A DNA stretch of 53,669 nucleotides from Rhynchosporium graminicola (lineage: Eukaryota; Ascomycota; Leotiomycetes; Helotiales; Ploettnerulaceae), in assembly GCA_900074885.1 (NCBI GenBank), contig FJUW01000091.1, positions 353,311-406,979 on the forward strand. Direction: 5' to 3'. Both the position numbers and the translations under genes were made by a program. The notes under the pieces were generated by a model that searched no databases, was not told the DNA's origin, and worked only from the letters and a program-made list of their open reading frames with translations. Below are positions 11,105 through 23,430 of the stretch, piece by piece (position 1 is the stretch's first letter; every line of letters starts with the position of its first letter).

Positions 11105-11339
11105 TGTGGCGCTTGCTCTAGAAAGGTCTCAAAACTACCTGAGTAATAAGACCTCATATTGCTATGAATATGAAGTAGTAAGAATCACTTGAGAATCTAT
11201 AACTAAGGAGTCTAGAAGTAGAGAGAGAATAGAAGTATATATATAAAAAGGGGCCCCTAAACTCTACTCGGGTAATCTCGCTTAGTAGTAAGTGTTTCTA
11301 CTAATAGGGAGAGACCTCCAAACCTGACTAGTCGTTATA
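11105..11339 (-). repeat. 3' LTR of nested element
   Basis: 235 bp, TGTGGCGCTT at the left edge to CGTTATA at the right (plus-strand reading). Equal in length to 17419-17653 and differing mainly by C/T and G/A changes. The polypurine tract follows immediately to the right. Confidence 0.92.
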
Positions 11340-11344
11340 CTACC

Positions 11345-14300
11345 CCCCCTTCTGAAAAAAGCTCGCCCTCGAGCGTTAGTCTATCTCCTTATTGCTATTA
11401 AGGTAGTCGTAATTATTAATTCTATCGTAGAAAGCTTTTAGCTAATTAGGTAGTCTAGCAGGAGGTCTAGCTTACGTTAGGTTATTAAGGTGGAATTATT
11501 ACAGCTTAGCAGGAGCGTATTTAACGTCTATAGCGTCGTACTATATAAGATCGATATCTTGATTTAACTAGGAAACTCGGTATAAGAGGCTATTACGTTG
11601 CTTGCGGCACGTAAGTATATCTTCGATCTCCTATTTATCGTTACTAGTAATATTAATAAGTAGTGGCAGCGGTAAGGTTTATCCTAGTAAGGGGTCGTTT
11701 AGATACTTCTATAGCTTAGCAGCAGGGAATACGTTATATACTTTTATATTAGTAAGGAGCTCTAGATAATAAGAGCTTCCGACCTTTTCAATTATACGGA
11801 AGGGTCTATTAGTCAGGAAGTCGAGTTTTTTACTAGGTCGAGTACTCGTAAAGTAGCGCATATCTAGCTAGATAAGGTTGTCTATAGTAAAGTCGACTTC
11901 ATAGCGTGAGCGATTATAGGATTAGGCTATCTTAGCTTATATACGTTAGAGGCTTAATTAAGTAGTAGTCTAGGTGTCGCGCAGACGATTAGCGTAATCT
12001 AGAGCTTACTAAGTATTTAACTTATTAGTAGGCGTAGTAGAGTTAAGTAAGTCTTTCTAATTCTAATTAACGCAGGGTATATATCTATAAATAACTTCAA
12101 AGAGTAAGAGACCTCTAAGGGATTCGTAAGGGAGAGTTATCTAGGCGTAGTCTATAATAAGTAAGAATTCCGACTAGTAATCTTAATAGTAAGAGATAAA
12201 AGGTAATAATCTAAATTAGAGATATTAGTTATAGATCTCTATTTAGCTATCTATTTAAAAGTAGTCTACAAAAGAAAGCTATCTTTTAGTACTAAGAATA
12301 ATAATAACTATAGTCTAAAAACGGGAAACGAATTAAGGCCCTCTATTAGAGGTAATTATTAATAGAGCTCCGAAATAGTAGTATACGTAGTATAAGTAAA
12401 GCTTTATAAAGTCGCGCGTATCGGAGGTCTTTTAGTATAGAATACTAATTACTTATTTACTAAAACGGTTAATAAATATAAGAACGTTATCGTAGCTATA
12501 TTTATCGCGGTTAAAGCTATAGTAGTCGACTGTAATATACTCCTATAGACGTGACGGTACGGGTAGAGGTTAGAGGAGGCCCGGTTTTTTATCACGCGGC
12601 ACTTGAATTCGTCGGCAAGTATGATAGTTACAGTAGTACTAGTTAATAGTTAAAGCGATTCCGTACTACTAGTATTATAATACTAGTAGTTATAAGGTCT
12701 TCTTTACACTTAGATAGGTAGTCTCTAATCGGTCGTGTACTTCGCGTATAAGTAGCGTGCGAAGGTATAAGACGTCAGGTACGATTAGTCTTCCTTTATA
12801 GAGTAGAAGATCTTTTTCTATAGTTAGTTTTCTAGGAGTAGTAGAGAGAGCTTATTTCTGTAAAGCTTAGAGTAATAGCGTAGTGCGATTAGCGTTAAGT
12901 ACTTACTGTACTATAGAAAAGACTAGCGATAGGTCGGCGACTTCTAAGGCGTTAATAAGCTTAAAGTTATCTATAGAGTCAGAGCTATTCCGGAGGTTAC
13001 TTATAAGTAGTACTAGATCGATTTAGTCTTCGCGTAGTAGCTGCTATAAACGCTAGGTTCTTTTAGCGTTATTCTAGTCGTCTAATTTATCTGTTCTGCG
13101 AGAGAGAGTATCAGCGAGTAGATTATACTTCCTAGGTCGATAAGTAATTATAAAGTTATAATCTGCGAGTAGCTCGGCTTATCAAGCTTATCGTGCGTTT
13201 AGCTATTTAGAGGTTATGAAGTACTTAAGAGCTTTATAATTAGTGACGACGCGGACCTAATATAGTACGCCTACGAGCTCAGATCTCTAGTTACTAAAAG
13301 ATTATATAATTACGAGTATTTCCTTATTATGAATAGCGTAATTAAGCTAAGCAGGTAGTATAGTCTTAGAGAAGTAAGCTACTAGGAACTAGTCTTAGTT
13401 ATGCTATTACGATAGTATACCTGCTATTACTCTATTACTAGCGTCTGTTTCGATTATATAAGGTAGATATTACTAATAGTAGTAGAGGAGTGGTGCCGAA
13501 GTGAGAGCGTGCTTTAGGTGATTAAAGGTATCTTTGTACTCCCTAGCGAACCGAAATAATATGTTGTTTTTAGTGAGTTATATAAGAGGTTTTGCGATAA
13601 TTCCGTAGTCTTTGATAAATCGTTAGTAGAAGTTATAAAAGCCTAAGAATAATTATACGCCCTTAACTATAGTTAGGTAATTCTAAGATTATATAATATT
13701 AACTTTCTTAGGGTCTACCTCGATCCTAGAAGTAGAGATAATAAATCTAAGCTATTTAGTGCGAGTAACGTTAAATTTATACTTCTTAAGGTTAGCTTAT
13801 AATCTAGCGTCTTATAATCGTTATAGCACCTTATATACGTGTAATTAATACTATAGTAGGTCGTTAGAGTAGATCAGAATATCGTCTAGATATACTATAT
13901 AGAAGTTATCTAAGTAGTCGAATAAGACGTTATTCATATATCGCTAGTATATCGCAGGGCTGTTAGTTAGACCGAAAGGGAGTACCTTGCACTTATATAT
14001 ACTATAATAGGTCCGGAAGGTCGTAAACTCTTTAGAGGCTAGATCCATTCGAATTCGGTAGAACGCCTGGCGAATATCTAGTTTAGTGAATATCTTAGTA
14101 GTAGAGATTCTAGCTAGCGTTTCATCGATTAATGGCAGTAGATATTGATCCTTCCTCGTGAGGTTATTAAGTGCGCGAAAGTCGATATAGAATCTTAGAC
14201 TTCTATTAGCTTTCTTAACGAAAAGAATAAGTATAGCGTATAGTACTTAAGAAAGTTCGATGAAACTTTTAGCTAAGTTATTAGTAATATACGCCTTAAC

Positions 14301-15735
14301 GACTTCAAGTTCTTTAGCCGATATCTTATATAAGAGGGAGTATTTGAGGTTCTTCTCGGCCCTTTCCTTAAGCTTAATTCGGTGATCGTATAAGCGATAA
14401 GGAAGGAGAATATCACTAGCTTCCTTAGAAAAGACGTATGCCTACTAGCTATACTCGTAAGGGATCTATAGTTCTGAATCTAATTCGCTTAAGCTAATAG
14501 TAAATTACTAGGCGGTTTTACGATATTCCGTAAGGTCGATAGTTAAAGATATAATAGTAGTATCGCGTTACTGAACTGCGATTCGGTCGTTAAGAAGCTT
14601 ATTTATCTCGTGAAGGGTAGTAGAGAAGATCTTATCGTTAGAAGACTTCTAGCGTTTATATAAGAGATAGAAGGCTAAGCTGCTAATCGTGTAAATTTCT
14701 AGCGCAGGAGGCTCTAGAAGAGGTCTAAGCACGCGAGGTGATCTTTATCGCTTCTGAAATATCGTAGTAGCTATTTTTATACTTTAAGTAGCTTCTATTA
14801 AGTCGCGAGATAGTGTTCCGAGCAACTATTAGTCTATAGTATGAATTGTATAAGCGTAGTCTTATACGTAGGTCTTTAACGTAGAGGCTTCTAATTAGAG
14901 TTGAAGTAGAGATTCACGCGGGATATAAGCGATAATATCGCTAAATCGTACGTATTTCGGCCGTGTATCGGTAGCTTCTCTGGAGTATAAAGACTTCTCT
15001 TTACTACTCTATTCTTATTCTTCAAGTAATAAACACTTAGGCTCGTCGTGTCTATAATAAGTAGTATAAACGCCGGAGAAACAGTCCTAACTGATCGGCG
15101 GTAGTAATAGAGGGTTAGTTACTTATAGAACACTCTCTAGGGGAGAGTTTTAGATGTTTTTATAGCTATAAGTCTCCTTAGAAATGCGCTTCCGAGCTAG
15201 TAACAGTCGTTTAATAACAGAGATAGAGTTAATAATAGCTCGAATATTAATAGGAGAGTTAGCTGCGCTTCGCTATTCCTCGTATGCTTCCTAGAACTAA
15301 TTAAGGCGTTCGTTTCGTTCGTCAGCGTCATATTAGTAGCGCTAGTAAGTACGGTATTTACGTAAGTCCTTGATCTCGATCGGAGAGCTATAAATATTAC
15401 TAGGAGGAGTATATAGTAGCTAAATAATCTATCGTTTAGAGGTATCTAAGAGTACTTAATATTCCGAAAGCCAGGTCCTTCCGAGTATAATACTATAGTT
15501 TCCGAGAGTAATAATAAGAAAGGGGGTAAATACCTGAACGCGACGATCTACTATTAAATTAAATATTATATAGTAACTAATAGTACTACTATTAACGCTA
15601 TTAAAGCTTTTAATAGGAATTACGTTTAGCAGAGGGTAAATTAAAGGTTTTAAGAAGAAGGAAAGGGATTTAAGAAAAGAATAATTAATAAAATAGTATC
15701 TATTAGCTCCAGAATCGAGAAGTACAGGTAGCTTA
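11345..15735 (-). pseudogene. pol region of nested element (protease, RT, integrase, chromodomain)
   Basis: Minus-strand polyprotein remnant. The protease shows LLDSGAN at about 15705-15722, so its catalytic DSG is intact. The reverse transcriptase shows LPFGLTNSPA and an intact VYLDDILIYS at about 13870-13990. Near the 3' end (about 11470-11660) a chromodomain-like block reads EIEDIL, CRKQRN and LLYRVS. Chromodomains in gypsy integrases target heterochromatin, which would fit insertion into a repeat-rich subtelomere. Integrase lies between but is heavily decayed. In-frame stops are TAA/TAG. Confidence 0.8.
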
Positions 15736-15739
15736 TATA

Positions 15740-17400
15740 AGAGTCTATTCTTAGTAAGAGTAGCACGTATAGTAAACGATTAACTACTAAGAAGCTTCGT
15801 AAGGTTAAGATATCGTATATCTCGTATACTACTTAGGAAGGAGTCTTTCCCTAGGCGTAGTCTTTTACTAGCGGTTTAATATACTCCTAAGCGTTATTAT
15901 ACGTTTCTTCTAGCTCGTTATTAACGTTATTATTAGCGTTAATTACGTTGATTCGATACGGAGTGTTAGGTCGAGCTGACGATAAGCGTGAGTATAAAGT
16001 AGGCGTAAAGTGACGAGGAGTATTCGCTGGCGATTGTGCACGAGGCGTATCGTTTCGTGCAGAGTATAATACTTATTTACTAGTCGTACTAGTGTTCTCA
16101 GGCGTAAGAAGACTAATTTACGGATAAGAAGAGGAGTTAGTACTACGGCGCTAGGAGGAGGTATTTATAGGGCGTTCCCGAGTCGCGCTAGCTTTAGCTG
16201 AAGACTCGGAATAGTAGGTCTTTTCAATAAATTAACCTTAGTCTTCAGCTTATATAGCCTTAACATATTCTTCTAGTATCCTTAATATTCGGTACTATTA
16301 GAAGAGCTATTTCTATATCTATACAGGTAGTTTCTCCTATAAGTCTATTTTCAGAGTCGATTGATTATTTACTCTAGCTTTACGAGCTAGCGTACGAAAC
16401 TCGTAGTAGAACGTCCAGAAGGTCTACTTATAATCTATCTTTAGCGCGGAGTAGCTAGCTCTTATAGTTTATTAGTCGTATAGATTAGATAAGAAGGAGA
16501 CGAGTTAAGTAATTATATTAAGTAAATCGATTATACTGCCTTCTTCGTTATATTCTAGTTCTAAGAATAAGGGTTCCAGGTAGGTTCTAGCTATTCCTTC
16601 CGTTTAGTTAAGTAACTAATCTTTACGGTAATCTTCGTCGATAAAGTAGCTAGAGTAGCGCCGGAGGGCGTTACGTATCTATACTTCCTAGAGTTTTAGA
16701 GAGTAATCGATTCTATTAGAGAGCTTATTTAGAAGGTTCGGTATCTTCTCTATACGCGTAGCGTATAATATTAATAATATTCCTCCGGTAGATTATTCTC
16801 GACGACAATTATCAGGCGTAAGAGTAGCGTTATCTTCTTCAATTAATAGTAGTAGTATTATACGCGATTAAACGTTATCAAACGATATAGACTTAGTAGA
16901 GCGCTAAGCAGTTAACTAGCGTAGTTCTAGGAACTCGTCCTATAACTAGCGTAGTTCTGCAGATAAGTCGGCGTTTAATTATCTCTCCTCCGCGAGCTTC
17001 CTTTCTGCCTCTTATAGCTAGTAAGCGAAATCTTCATATAAGTTACTTATAGTTACTATTAATATAGGGGTATTATCGGGGAGGTTTAGAAACTAAGTAA
17101 GTTCGTTAATTAAAGTAGGAGTTAGAGAGCTTAACTCGGACGAGGCGTCGTCGCGAGTACTCTCTACTATAGAGAGAGGTAGGTTACGGCGAGTATTACG
17201 AGTCGCTAAAGAATAGGAGGTAGAGGGAGTCGGAGAACCGGTAGTCGATTTATCGGACTTAGGTTACTTCGGTTTAGGTGCTATTCTTTAAGTTTATACT
17301 TAGTATAGGCCTTCTCTATATAGCGTAGTCTCCTGCGTTTAGTAGCTCTAGGCATAGAGGTATAATATGAGTAGATATTTACTATCTTCCTAGATATAAG
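15740..17400 (-). pseudogene. gag region of nested element
   Basis: By position between the protease and the 5' LTR (17419-17653) this is gag plus leader on the minus strand. I see gag-like hydrophilic blocks but no intact zinc knuckle that I can fix. Stops are frequent. The assignment rests on element architecture more than motifs. Confidence 0.55.
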
Positions 17401-17418
17401 TAAAAGAGTTATAGATAA

Positions 17419-17653
17419 TATAGCGCTTACTCTAGAAAGGTCTCAAAACTACCTAAGTAATAAGACCTCATATTACTATAAATATAAAGTAGTAAGAATC
17501 ACTTAAGAATCTATAACTAAGGAGTCTAGAAGTAGAGAGAGAATAGAAGTATATATATGAAAAGGGGCCCCTAAACTCTACTCGGGTAATCTCGCTTAGC
17601 AGTAAGTGTTTCCACCAATAGGGAGAGACCTCCAAACCTGACCAGTCGTCACA
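17419..17653 (-). repeat. 5' LTR of nested element
   Basis: 235 bp, TATAGCG (mutated TGTGGCG) to CGTCACA in plus-strand reading. The right edge is followed by target copy AGAAC. Confidence 0.92.
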
Positions 17654-17658
17654 AGAAC

Positions 17659-20600
17659 CTGAACTAAAGGAATTCGAATAATTAGATTAGTTCCTTCGAA
17701 TTAAAGATATCTAAGCTATTATTAAGGAAACAGGAGGGGAATGCTATTAGCAGAGAAGATAATACTTATTAGAACTAGCTACCTACTAAAGAATAGTACT
17801 AGATCTGATTTAAGAGCAGGCTAATCTCTATCACTATATACCCTATACTCTAATTACTTACGAACCTAGCCTCAGGACCTAGTTAAACGAATCGATAAGG
17901 AGAATTATTAAAGAAGCACGTGATTACTTCGTAATAGAACTACTATACCTAGAGCTTACTACTACTAAAGAGTTCGATTAGTTAATCTTACTAGTTATAG
18001 TAGATAATATTAAGATAAAAGCACTTATTGATTCAGGAACTATAAGATACTTCATAAACCCGGCCTTTATCGAGAAATAGAATATTCCTATTACTATTAA
18101 CTCGAAACTATACCGCCTTATCTTATTAGATAAGAAAAGCGCCGGATCAGATAGATAAATCCGCAGAAGGATAGGAGGAATAAAGATAGTTATTAATAGA
18201 TATAAAGAAACGCTTTACTTTGATATTATACTTACTAGATAATACGATATCGTATTAGGGATATTATAGCTATATAATCATAATCCTAGCGTAAACTAAG
18301 TAACTAAGAGAGTTATATTTAGTAACTATAAATATAAACGCAGTTAATTAGCTAGTAAACGAGAGGCTAGCGCTACCTCCTTAATAATAACGCTAATAGA
18401 CTCTAGCTAGTTAAGTTAAGTTCCTAGTTAGATAGAACTTAGGAATTATCCTAGTTAAGTAGATAATATTCAAAAGTAGCTACCTGAACTATATAAGAAG
18501 TTCTCGAAACTATTCGAGGATCCGCAGGATATAATAGCTCTATCTGAGTATAAACTCTAAGATTATGAAATAAACTTTAAAGGTAGATTTATATCTATCG
18601 CAGAGAAACTTCACTATTATAACTATAATACTATAAGGACGCTTAAGAAGTATCAAGAGTTAAGTATAAAGAAAGAATAGATGCGGAAATCTAAGTCACC
18701 CTGCGCTATTAATATACTAGTAGTTAAGAAAGCAAGAGATCCTAAACAGAGACCTTATAGAGATTATCAGATAATTAATAGTAGAACTATAAGGGATATA
18801 TACCCTTTACTAAATACTTAGTACCTGCGGGATAAGCTAGCTAGAGTAAAGATATATACTAAGTTAGACTAATATAACGCGTTTAATTTAATCCGAATTA
18901 AGAAGGGATACGAGTTGAAGACTACTTTCGTATTGCCCTTAGGGCTATAGGAATATATAGTAATACTATTCGGCTTAACTAATACTCTAGCTATATATTA
19001 AAGGCAGAATAACGATATTCTTAAGGACTTTATTAGGAAATTCGCTATATACTACCTAGATAATATCCTAGTATACTCGGAGATAATCGAGGTATACTAG
19101 GGCTATATCACCTAAGTTATAGAAGTATTACGTAAGGTAGATTCCAGACTAAAGATATCGAAATATAAATTCTCAGTTAAGCAGCTTATTTTCCTAAGGT
19201 ATATTTCTTACTTAGAAGAGATAAGTATTAACCCGAAGAAAATCAGAGCTATAAAGGAATAAGAATCACTAAAGAACGTTAAGTATATATAATTATAGTT
19301 AGGTTTCGCTAACTTCTACTAATAGTTTATCAGAAACTATTCTAAGATTACCGAACTACTTACGAGCTTTATAAAGAAAGGCGTTCCTTTTACTTAGACT
19401 AATTAGTATAAGGAAGCGTTTTAGAGAATCAAGAAAGAATTCATAAAAGAACTAATCCTATATAGTTTCGATAAAAATAAAGAAAGTATAATAGAAACAG
19501 ATACCTCTAATACTTATACTAACGCAATACACTTACAGCGAGATAATAAAAGATAACTATACCTAGTCGCTTACTTTTCAGAGAAAATATCTTTAGCTAA
19601 ATAGAATTATAATATCTATAAGAAAGAACTTATAGCGATTATTAATGTACTTAAATACTAGAAATATACTTATAAGGAGCTAGGTTCCTAGTTATCGTTT
19701 ATACTAACTATATAAATCTCCGAACCTTTATAACTACTAAAGTCTTAGATAATTATCGATTAGCCTAATAGTCTAAGGAACTCGCTTCTTTTAACCTAGT
19801 TATTAAGTATATATAAGGAAAAGATAATACACGAGCAGATACTCTAAGCAGATTACTAATTTATAAGAATGATAAGGTCTATAATAAGACCGCTTTACTT
19901 AAATAGCTAGATAATAGAGATATAATTACTAACGTCCGAGAAGCTACTACAATTAAGTAAGAAATTAAGAGACCTTAGTATAATACCTTAAAAGAGGCTC
20001 AGAAGAAGGATAGAATATCCCTAGATAAGACTAAAGAACTTATTATAAGGAATATAATTAAGAATAATATTATACGAGTTAATAGGAAAATTTAGCTTCC
20101 GCTAAGCTTAGTAGAAGTATATATTAAAGAATAACACGAGCTTCCCGCGTATAGATACTAAGGGATACGAAGAATATATCTAAGGATTTCAAGAAACTAC
20201 TAGTCGGAAGGACTCCGCTAAGTAGTTAAAGAAGTACTAGCTAACTATAATACCTATATCAGGAATAAGTCTTCCTAATATATACCTTATAGGCAGATAA
20301 TCATAATACTAATACTATTAATATCTTAGAAATTAATATCATAAGACTTCATAGGGCTATTGCTACTATCGAAGGACCCGGTCACGGGAGTTAGCTATAA
20401 TATAATACTCGTTATTATAGAAAGACTTACTAAGTATATAATCTTAGTACTAGTCTTATTCACTCTTATAGCCGAACACTTAGTATAAGTATATCTTAAG
20501 GAGGTAGTCTCTAAGCATAGAGTACCCGAAGAAATCATATCAGATCGAGATAAGTTATTTATATTAAAGTTCTAGAATACTTTAATAAGATTCCTAAGAA

Positions 20601-21300
20601 CTAAACGGAAATTATTAATAGCTTTCTATCCTCAGACTAATAGAGGAAATAAAAGGATAAACTAAGTAGTTAAAGTATACTTATGCTATTATATTAACTA
20701 TTAATAAAATAATTAAGTAGAACTACTACCGCTTATAGAGTTCGCATATAATAGCTTAATTACAGAAATAATAAAAGTTATATTATTCTTCGCAAATTAT
20801 AGTTATAAACTTATTACCTATAGAGAGCTTAATATTACTATTAAGGATAATAATACAGCTCGTATCCAGGTCTAGAGTATCTAGGACCTCTATAAGGAAC
20901 TCGCAGAAGAACTCTAGTTTATAGTAAAGAAGAATACGTACTACTATAATAAGAACTATAGTTAGAAGCTAACGCTATAGGAGGAGGATAAGGTTTATCT
21001 TCTACGGAAAAATATTAATATATAGAGACTAAGCAATAAGCTAGACTATAAGAAACTAGGACTATTTAAAATCAAATGAGTTAAAGGACCTTTGAATTAT
21101 AAACTCTAGCTATTAGCTATAATAAAGAAAATATTCCTGATATTCTATATATCCTTATTAGAAAGAGTATTATCCGGAGTACTACTAGTCCCGAAGATAT
21201 ATACTAAACTAGTAAACTTACTTATAGAATACGATATAAAGGAACTACTAGATTATTAGTATAAACGAGGTATTATCAGATACCTAGTGAAATAGAAGAA
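17659..21300 (+). pseudogene. pol region of outer gypsy element
   Basis: Plus-strand continuation after the nested insertion. Protease: LIDSGT at 18024-18041. Reverse transcriptase: LFGLTN and YLDNILVYS at 19053-19079, where the catalytic YLDD has become YLDN (G to A). RNase H follows. Integrase: DFIGLLLL near 20345, ISDRDKLF near 20540, and the FYPQT block near 20625. In that block the expected catalytic Glu reads Lys (AAA, 20651-20653). So RT and integrase active sites are both destroyed by RIP-type transitions, in addition to many stops. Confidence 0.85.
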
Positions 21301-21392
21301 CTATCTATATTCGGAAAATATATAAGAACTTAAGTCAAGCTTTTATTACCTAGTATTACTAGCTAATTTCTATTAATAAAACCCAGATCTAC

Positions 21393-21944
21393 TTAGAGTA
21401 GGTCTGCAGGGTCGAAAGAAAGGTCGACTATCAGGTCGAACGAGAGGTTAATAGGGACGTCGGAACTAGAGGGTTCCGCGCCCGCTAACTTAGTAGTATT
21501 AGGTACTCTCTCTATTTCCTATTTCTTCTTTTCTTCCTTTTTCAGAGCTTTAAGAGTATCGAGCTCAGCTATCGAGTTCAGACTAGTAGTAATTATCTTT
21601 TACTACCTTTCGTATAAGAAACGTTTCTGTTTCTTTAACTTAATAATTCGTATATAGAACTTAGCTATAGCTAAGTCTTCCTTATCCTCTAATTTTTCAA
21701 TTTAGGAATCTAGACTTTCTTATTTAGAAGCTATAAGTATCTAGTTCCTTATACGAATATCGCAAGATTTATTTAATTAGGCGTAATAACTATACCGGGT
21801 TAATTTAAGGTCGCGAGGCGATATATACTCTTTATATTCTGCCTTTTCATATCTAGTATATAATACTATAATTTTATTACTTAATTCTATTTATCTTCCG
21901 AGTATAATATAATCGACTCGTTTAGTTAAGCGTTTAGGGGGCAT
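21393..21944 (-). pseudogene. Antisense reading frame downstream of gypsy pol
   Basis: On the minus strand an ATG at 21944 (MPPKRLTKRVD) leads, in one frame over 184 codons, to a terminal TAA at 21393-21395. About eight internal stops are all TAA or TAG, as from Gln/Trp codons. Removed from these, it reads as a charged, coiled-coil-like protein with a Lys/Glu-rich middle and an acidic, Asp-Pro C-terminus (FDPADLL). Position between pol and the 3' LTR and opposite orientation suggest an accessory antisense gene of the element. Function unknown. A single continuous frame of this length with uniform stop type argues for former coding. Confidence 0.6.
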
Positions 21945-22033
21945 AATAAAAGAAGGAGATAGCTATAAGTAGTCGTCGATATTTCCTTACGCGTACTTAA
22001 GCGTAAGGATACGCTAAGATAGAAGGAGGATAG

Positions 22034-22399
22034 TATTACGAACTAATAAAGTTCTTAGCACTAGAACCGTCCTAGCATCAGAATACTAATAGCACCACCC
22101 CACTAGCTATAAGTGATCCAGGATCACGTGACATACTAGACTACTAGACAGGTCGCGAGAGCTTACACGCTCTGTAAGACAGTCTTATATAGCTAGTATA
22201 AGGAAACGAAGATTCTATATAAGACTAGCACTTCTGCTATTAGATAGGAGCTTCGTACTCAAATTCATATAGTAATTAATACTTGCTTATAACGTCTTAA
22301 TTCTAATTAAGAACCGAACTTCTTATTTACTTTACTTTATAGCTAATACTAATCGACGAGCCTGTATACCGTGTACCAGTCAGAACCAGGAACGTTACA
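22034..22399 (+). repeat. 3' LTR of outer gypsy element
   Basis: 366 bp, TATTACG to AACGTTACA, lacking the 66-bp duplication of the 5' LTR. Followed by target copy GTTAT and then, 1 bp later, the end of another LTR. Confidence 0.92.
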
Positions 22400-22405
22400 G
22401 TTATC

Positions 22406-22674
22406 TGTAACGATATAAGACTCAAGGCGGTATATAAGCAGAGATAAAACAAGTAGAGAGGCTAAGAGCGATCTTATATAATCTACTATAAAGGAAACAA
22501 AAAGATAAGAAAGAAAGAAGAAGAGAGATAGAGTATAAGGCACCTTATATATATATGCCGGTACTAGTCCGATACTATATCGAGTCGAACATTAGTTATA
22601 CTAGGATACCTATGAACTTAGGCCCCGGTATCTATTCTTCTTCTTATATAATATTCAGATAAGCTATTGTTATA
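22406..22674 (-). repeat. Inverted LTR of a third gypsy family
   Basis: 269 bp, TGTAACGATAT at the left edge to GCTATTGTTATA at the right. Its reverse complement shares about 150 bp of 3' half (GATCGCTCTTAGCCTC ... TATATCGTTA) with the LTRs at 25364 and 27369, while the 5' half differs. An inverted polypurine tract (ACCCCCCCCCTAAG) abuts it at 22677-22688, so this is a 3' LTR on the minus strand. Confidence 0.8.
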
Positions 22675-23242
22675 TTACCCCCCCCTAAGAAGAGCTTAAC
22701 CTTAAGCTCGTAAGATTATAGTTTATACTAGAAATAAGTCTTTATTATAACTTATTTCGTTGATATTCGCGTAATAAATACTAGCCGCTCTTTTATAATA
22801 GTAAATTCTTTATTAAGTACTAACTAGTTATATTACTATAATAGTACTACTTTAGTTATAGCTTCTAAATCAGGCGGTAAGCTATATTTACTTTATCTAT
22901 TTATAGTAGGAGTCAAGTTTAAGTAAGATATAAGATATATAAAGGAAGGGGTTTATTAATATTAGAGCTTTTCTTCTTTAATTATAATAACTACTTAAAC
23001 TATAAGTTTACTCTCCTTAGACTATAATATAGTTACTAAAGTAAGTATTATTACTAACTATTATAGTAGTCTATTATAATCTTATATATTAATCGATCTA
23101 ATTAACCCTTCTCTTATTATAAGTAAGTTACTTATCTTAGTATTAAGGATAGTCTTTAGATAATATATTAGAGTTTTACAGATCTATAACGCTAACTCCT
23201 ATAGTACTCTTACTAGTTCCCGCTAGTACTCTTTCGGTAGCG
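22675..23242 (-). mobile_element. 3' stub of a minus-strand gypsy element
   Basis: Internal sequence attached to the LTR at 22406-22674: a polypurine tract, then RIP-decayed sequence expected to be the pol 3' end. No domain is identified with confidence. It is cut off near 23243 by the start of a differently oriented element, so only about 570 bp of the interior remains. Confidence 0.6.
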
Positions 23243-23430
23243 TATTATAAGGGTCAAGCCCTTAGGTTATGATGCTGGTATTATCAGCACGACTCGCTGA
23301 CTAAGGCTCGGTTAAGCCTTAGCACTACGCACTTTTCCTTGCGGCTTCCGGTTAGATTTATACTTTCTTCTTATCGAACTTATTAAATACTACTATAAAC
23401 CCTTATATATATATTATTCACCTGTGATAT
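23243..23430 (+). repeat. Probable 5' LTR of a truncated gypsy element
   Basis: Segment from TATTATAAGGGTC to CACCTGTGATA immediately upstream of a gag-protease region. It is less TpA-rich than its surroundings and contains an 8-bp-arm hairpin, CTAAGGCT / AGCCTTAG, with a 6-nt loop near 23300. No second copy is present in the window, so its limits are estimated. Confidence 0.45.

Larger units (their letters stand above)
11105..17653 (-). mobile_element. Nested Ty3/gypsy chromovirus, inserted into the outer gag
   Basis: A 6549-bp element with two 235-bp LTRs (11105-11339 and 17419-17653) and target duplication AGAAC (11100-11104, 17654-17658). It lies in opposite orientation to its host: the polypurine tract (complement of CTACCCCCCCTTCTG) abuts the left LTR at 11340-11354. 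On the minus strand the order from the right is gag, protease, reverse transcriptase, integrase, chromodomain. It interrupts the outer gag region, so it inserted later. RIP-type stops run throughout. Confidence 0.93.
9304..22399 (+). mobile_element. Full-length Ty3/gypsy LTR retrotransposon, RIP-mutated, carrying a nested element
   Basis: LTRs at 9304-9735 and 22034-22399 bound the element. The 5-bp direct repeat GTTAT occurs at 9299-9303 and 22400-22404, proving a transposition boundary. The order of gag with zinc knuckle, protease, reverse transcriptase, RNase H and integrase on the plus strand is Ty3/gypsy. A purine-rich tract (22021-22033) abuts the 3' LTR as expected. Removing the nested element and its target duplication leaves about 6.5 kb, a normal gypsy size. 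Stops occur in every frame, mostly TAG/TAA where Gln or Trp is expected. It cannot be autonomous in this state. Confidence 0.93.

Noticed and set aside
22349..22543. 64-codon minus ORF MPYTLSLFFFLSYLF, hydrophobic
   Set aside because: It lies across the end of one LTR and inside an inverted LTR. Hydrophobicity comes from TTT/CTT-rich RIP DNA. The related frame at 25384-25569 is likewise inside an LTR.
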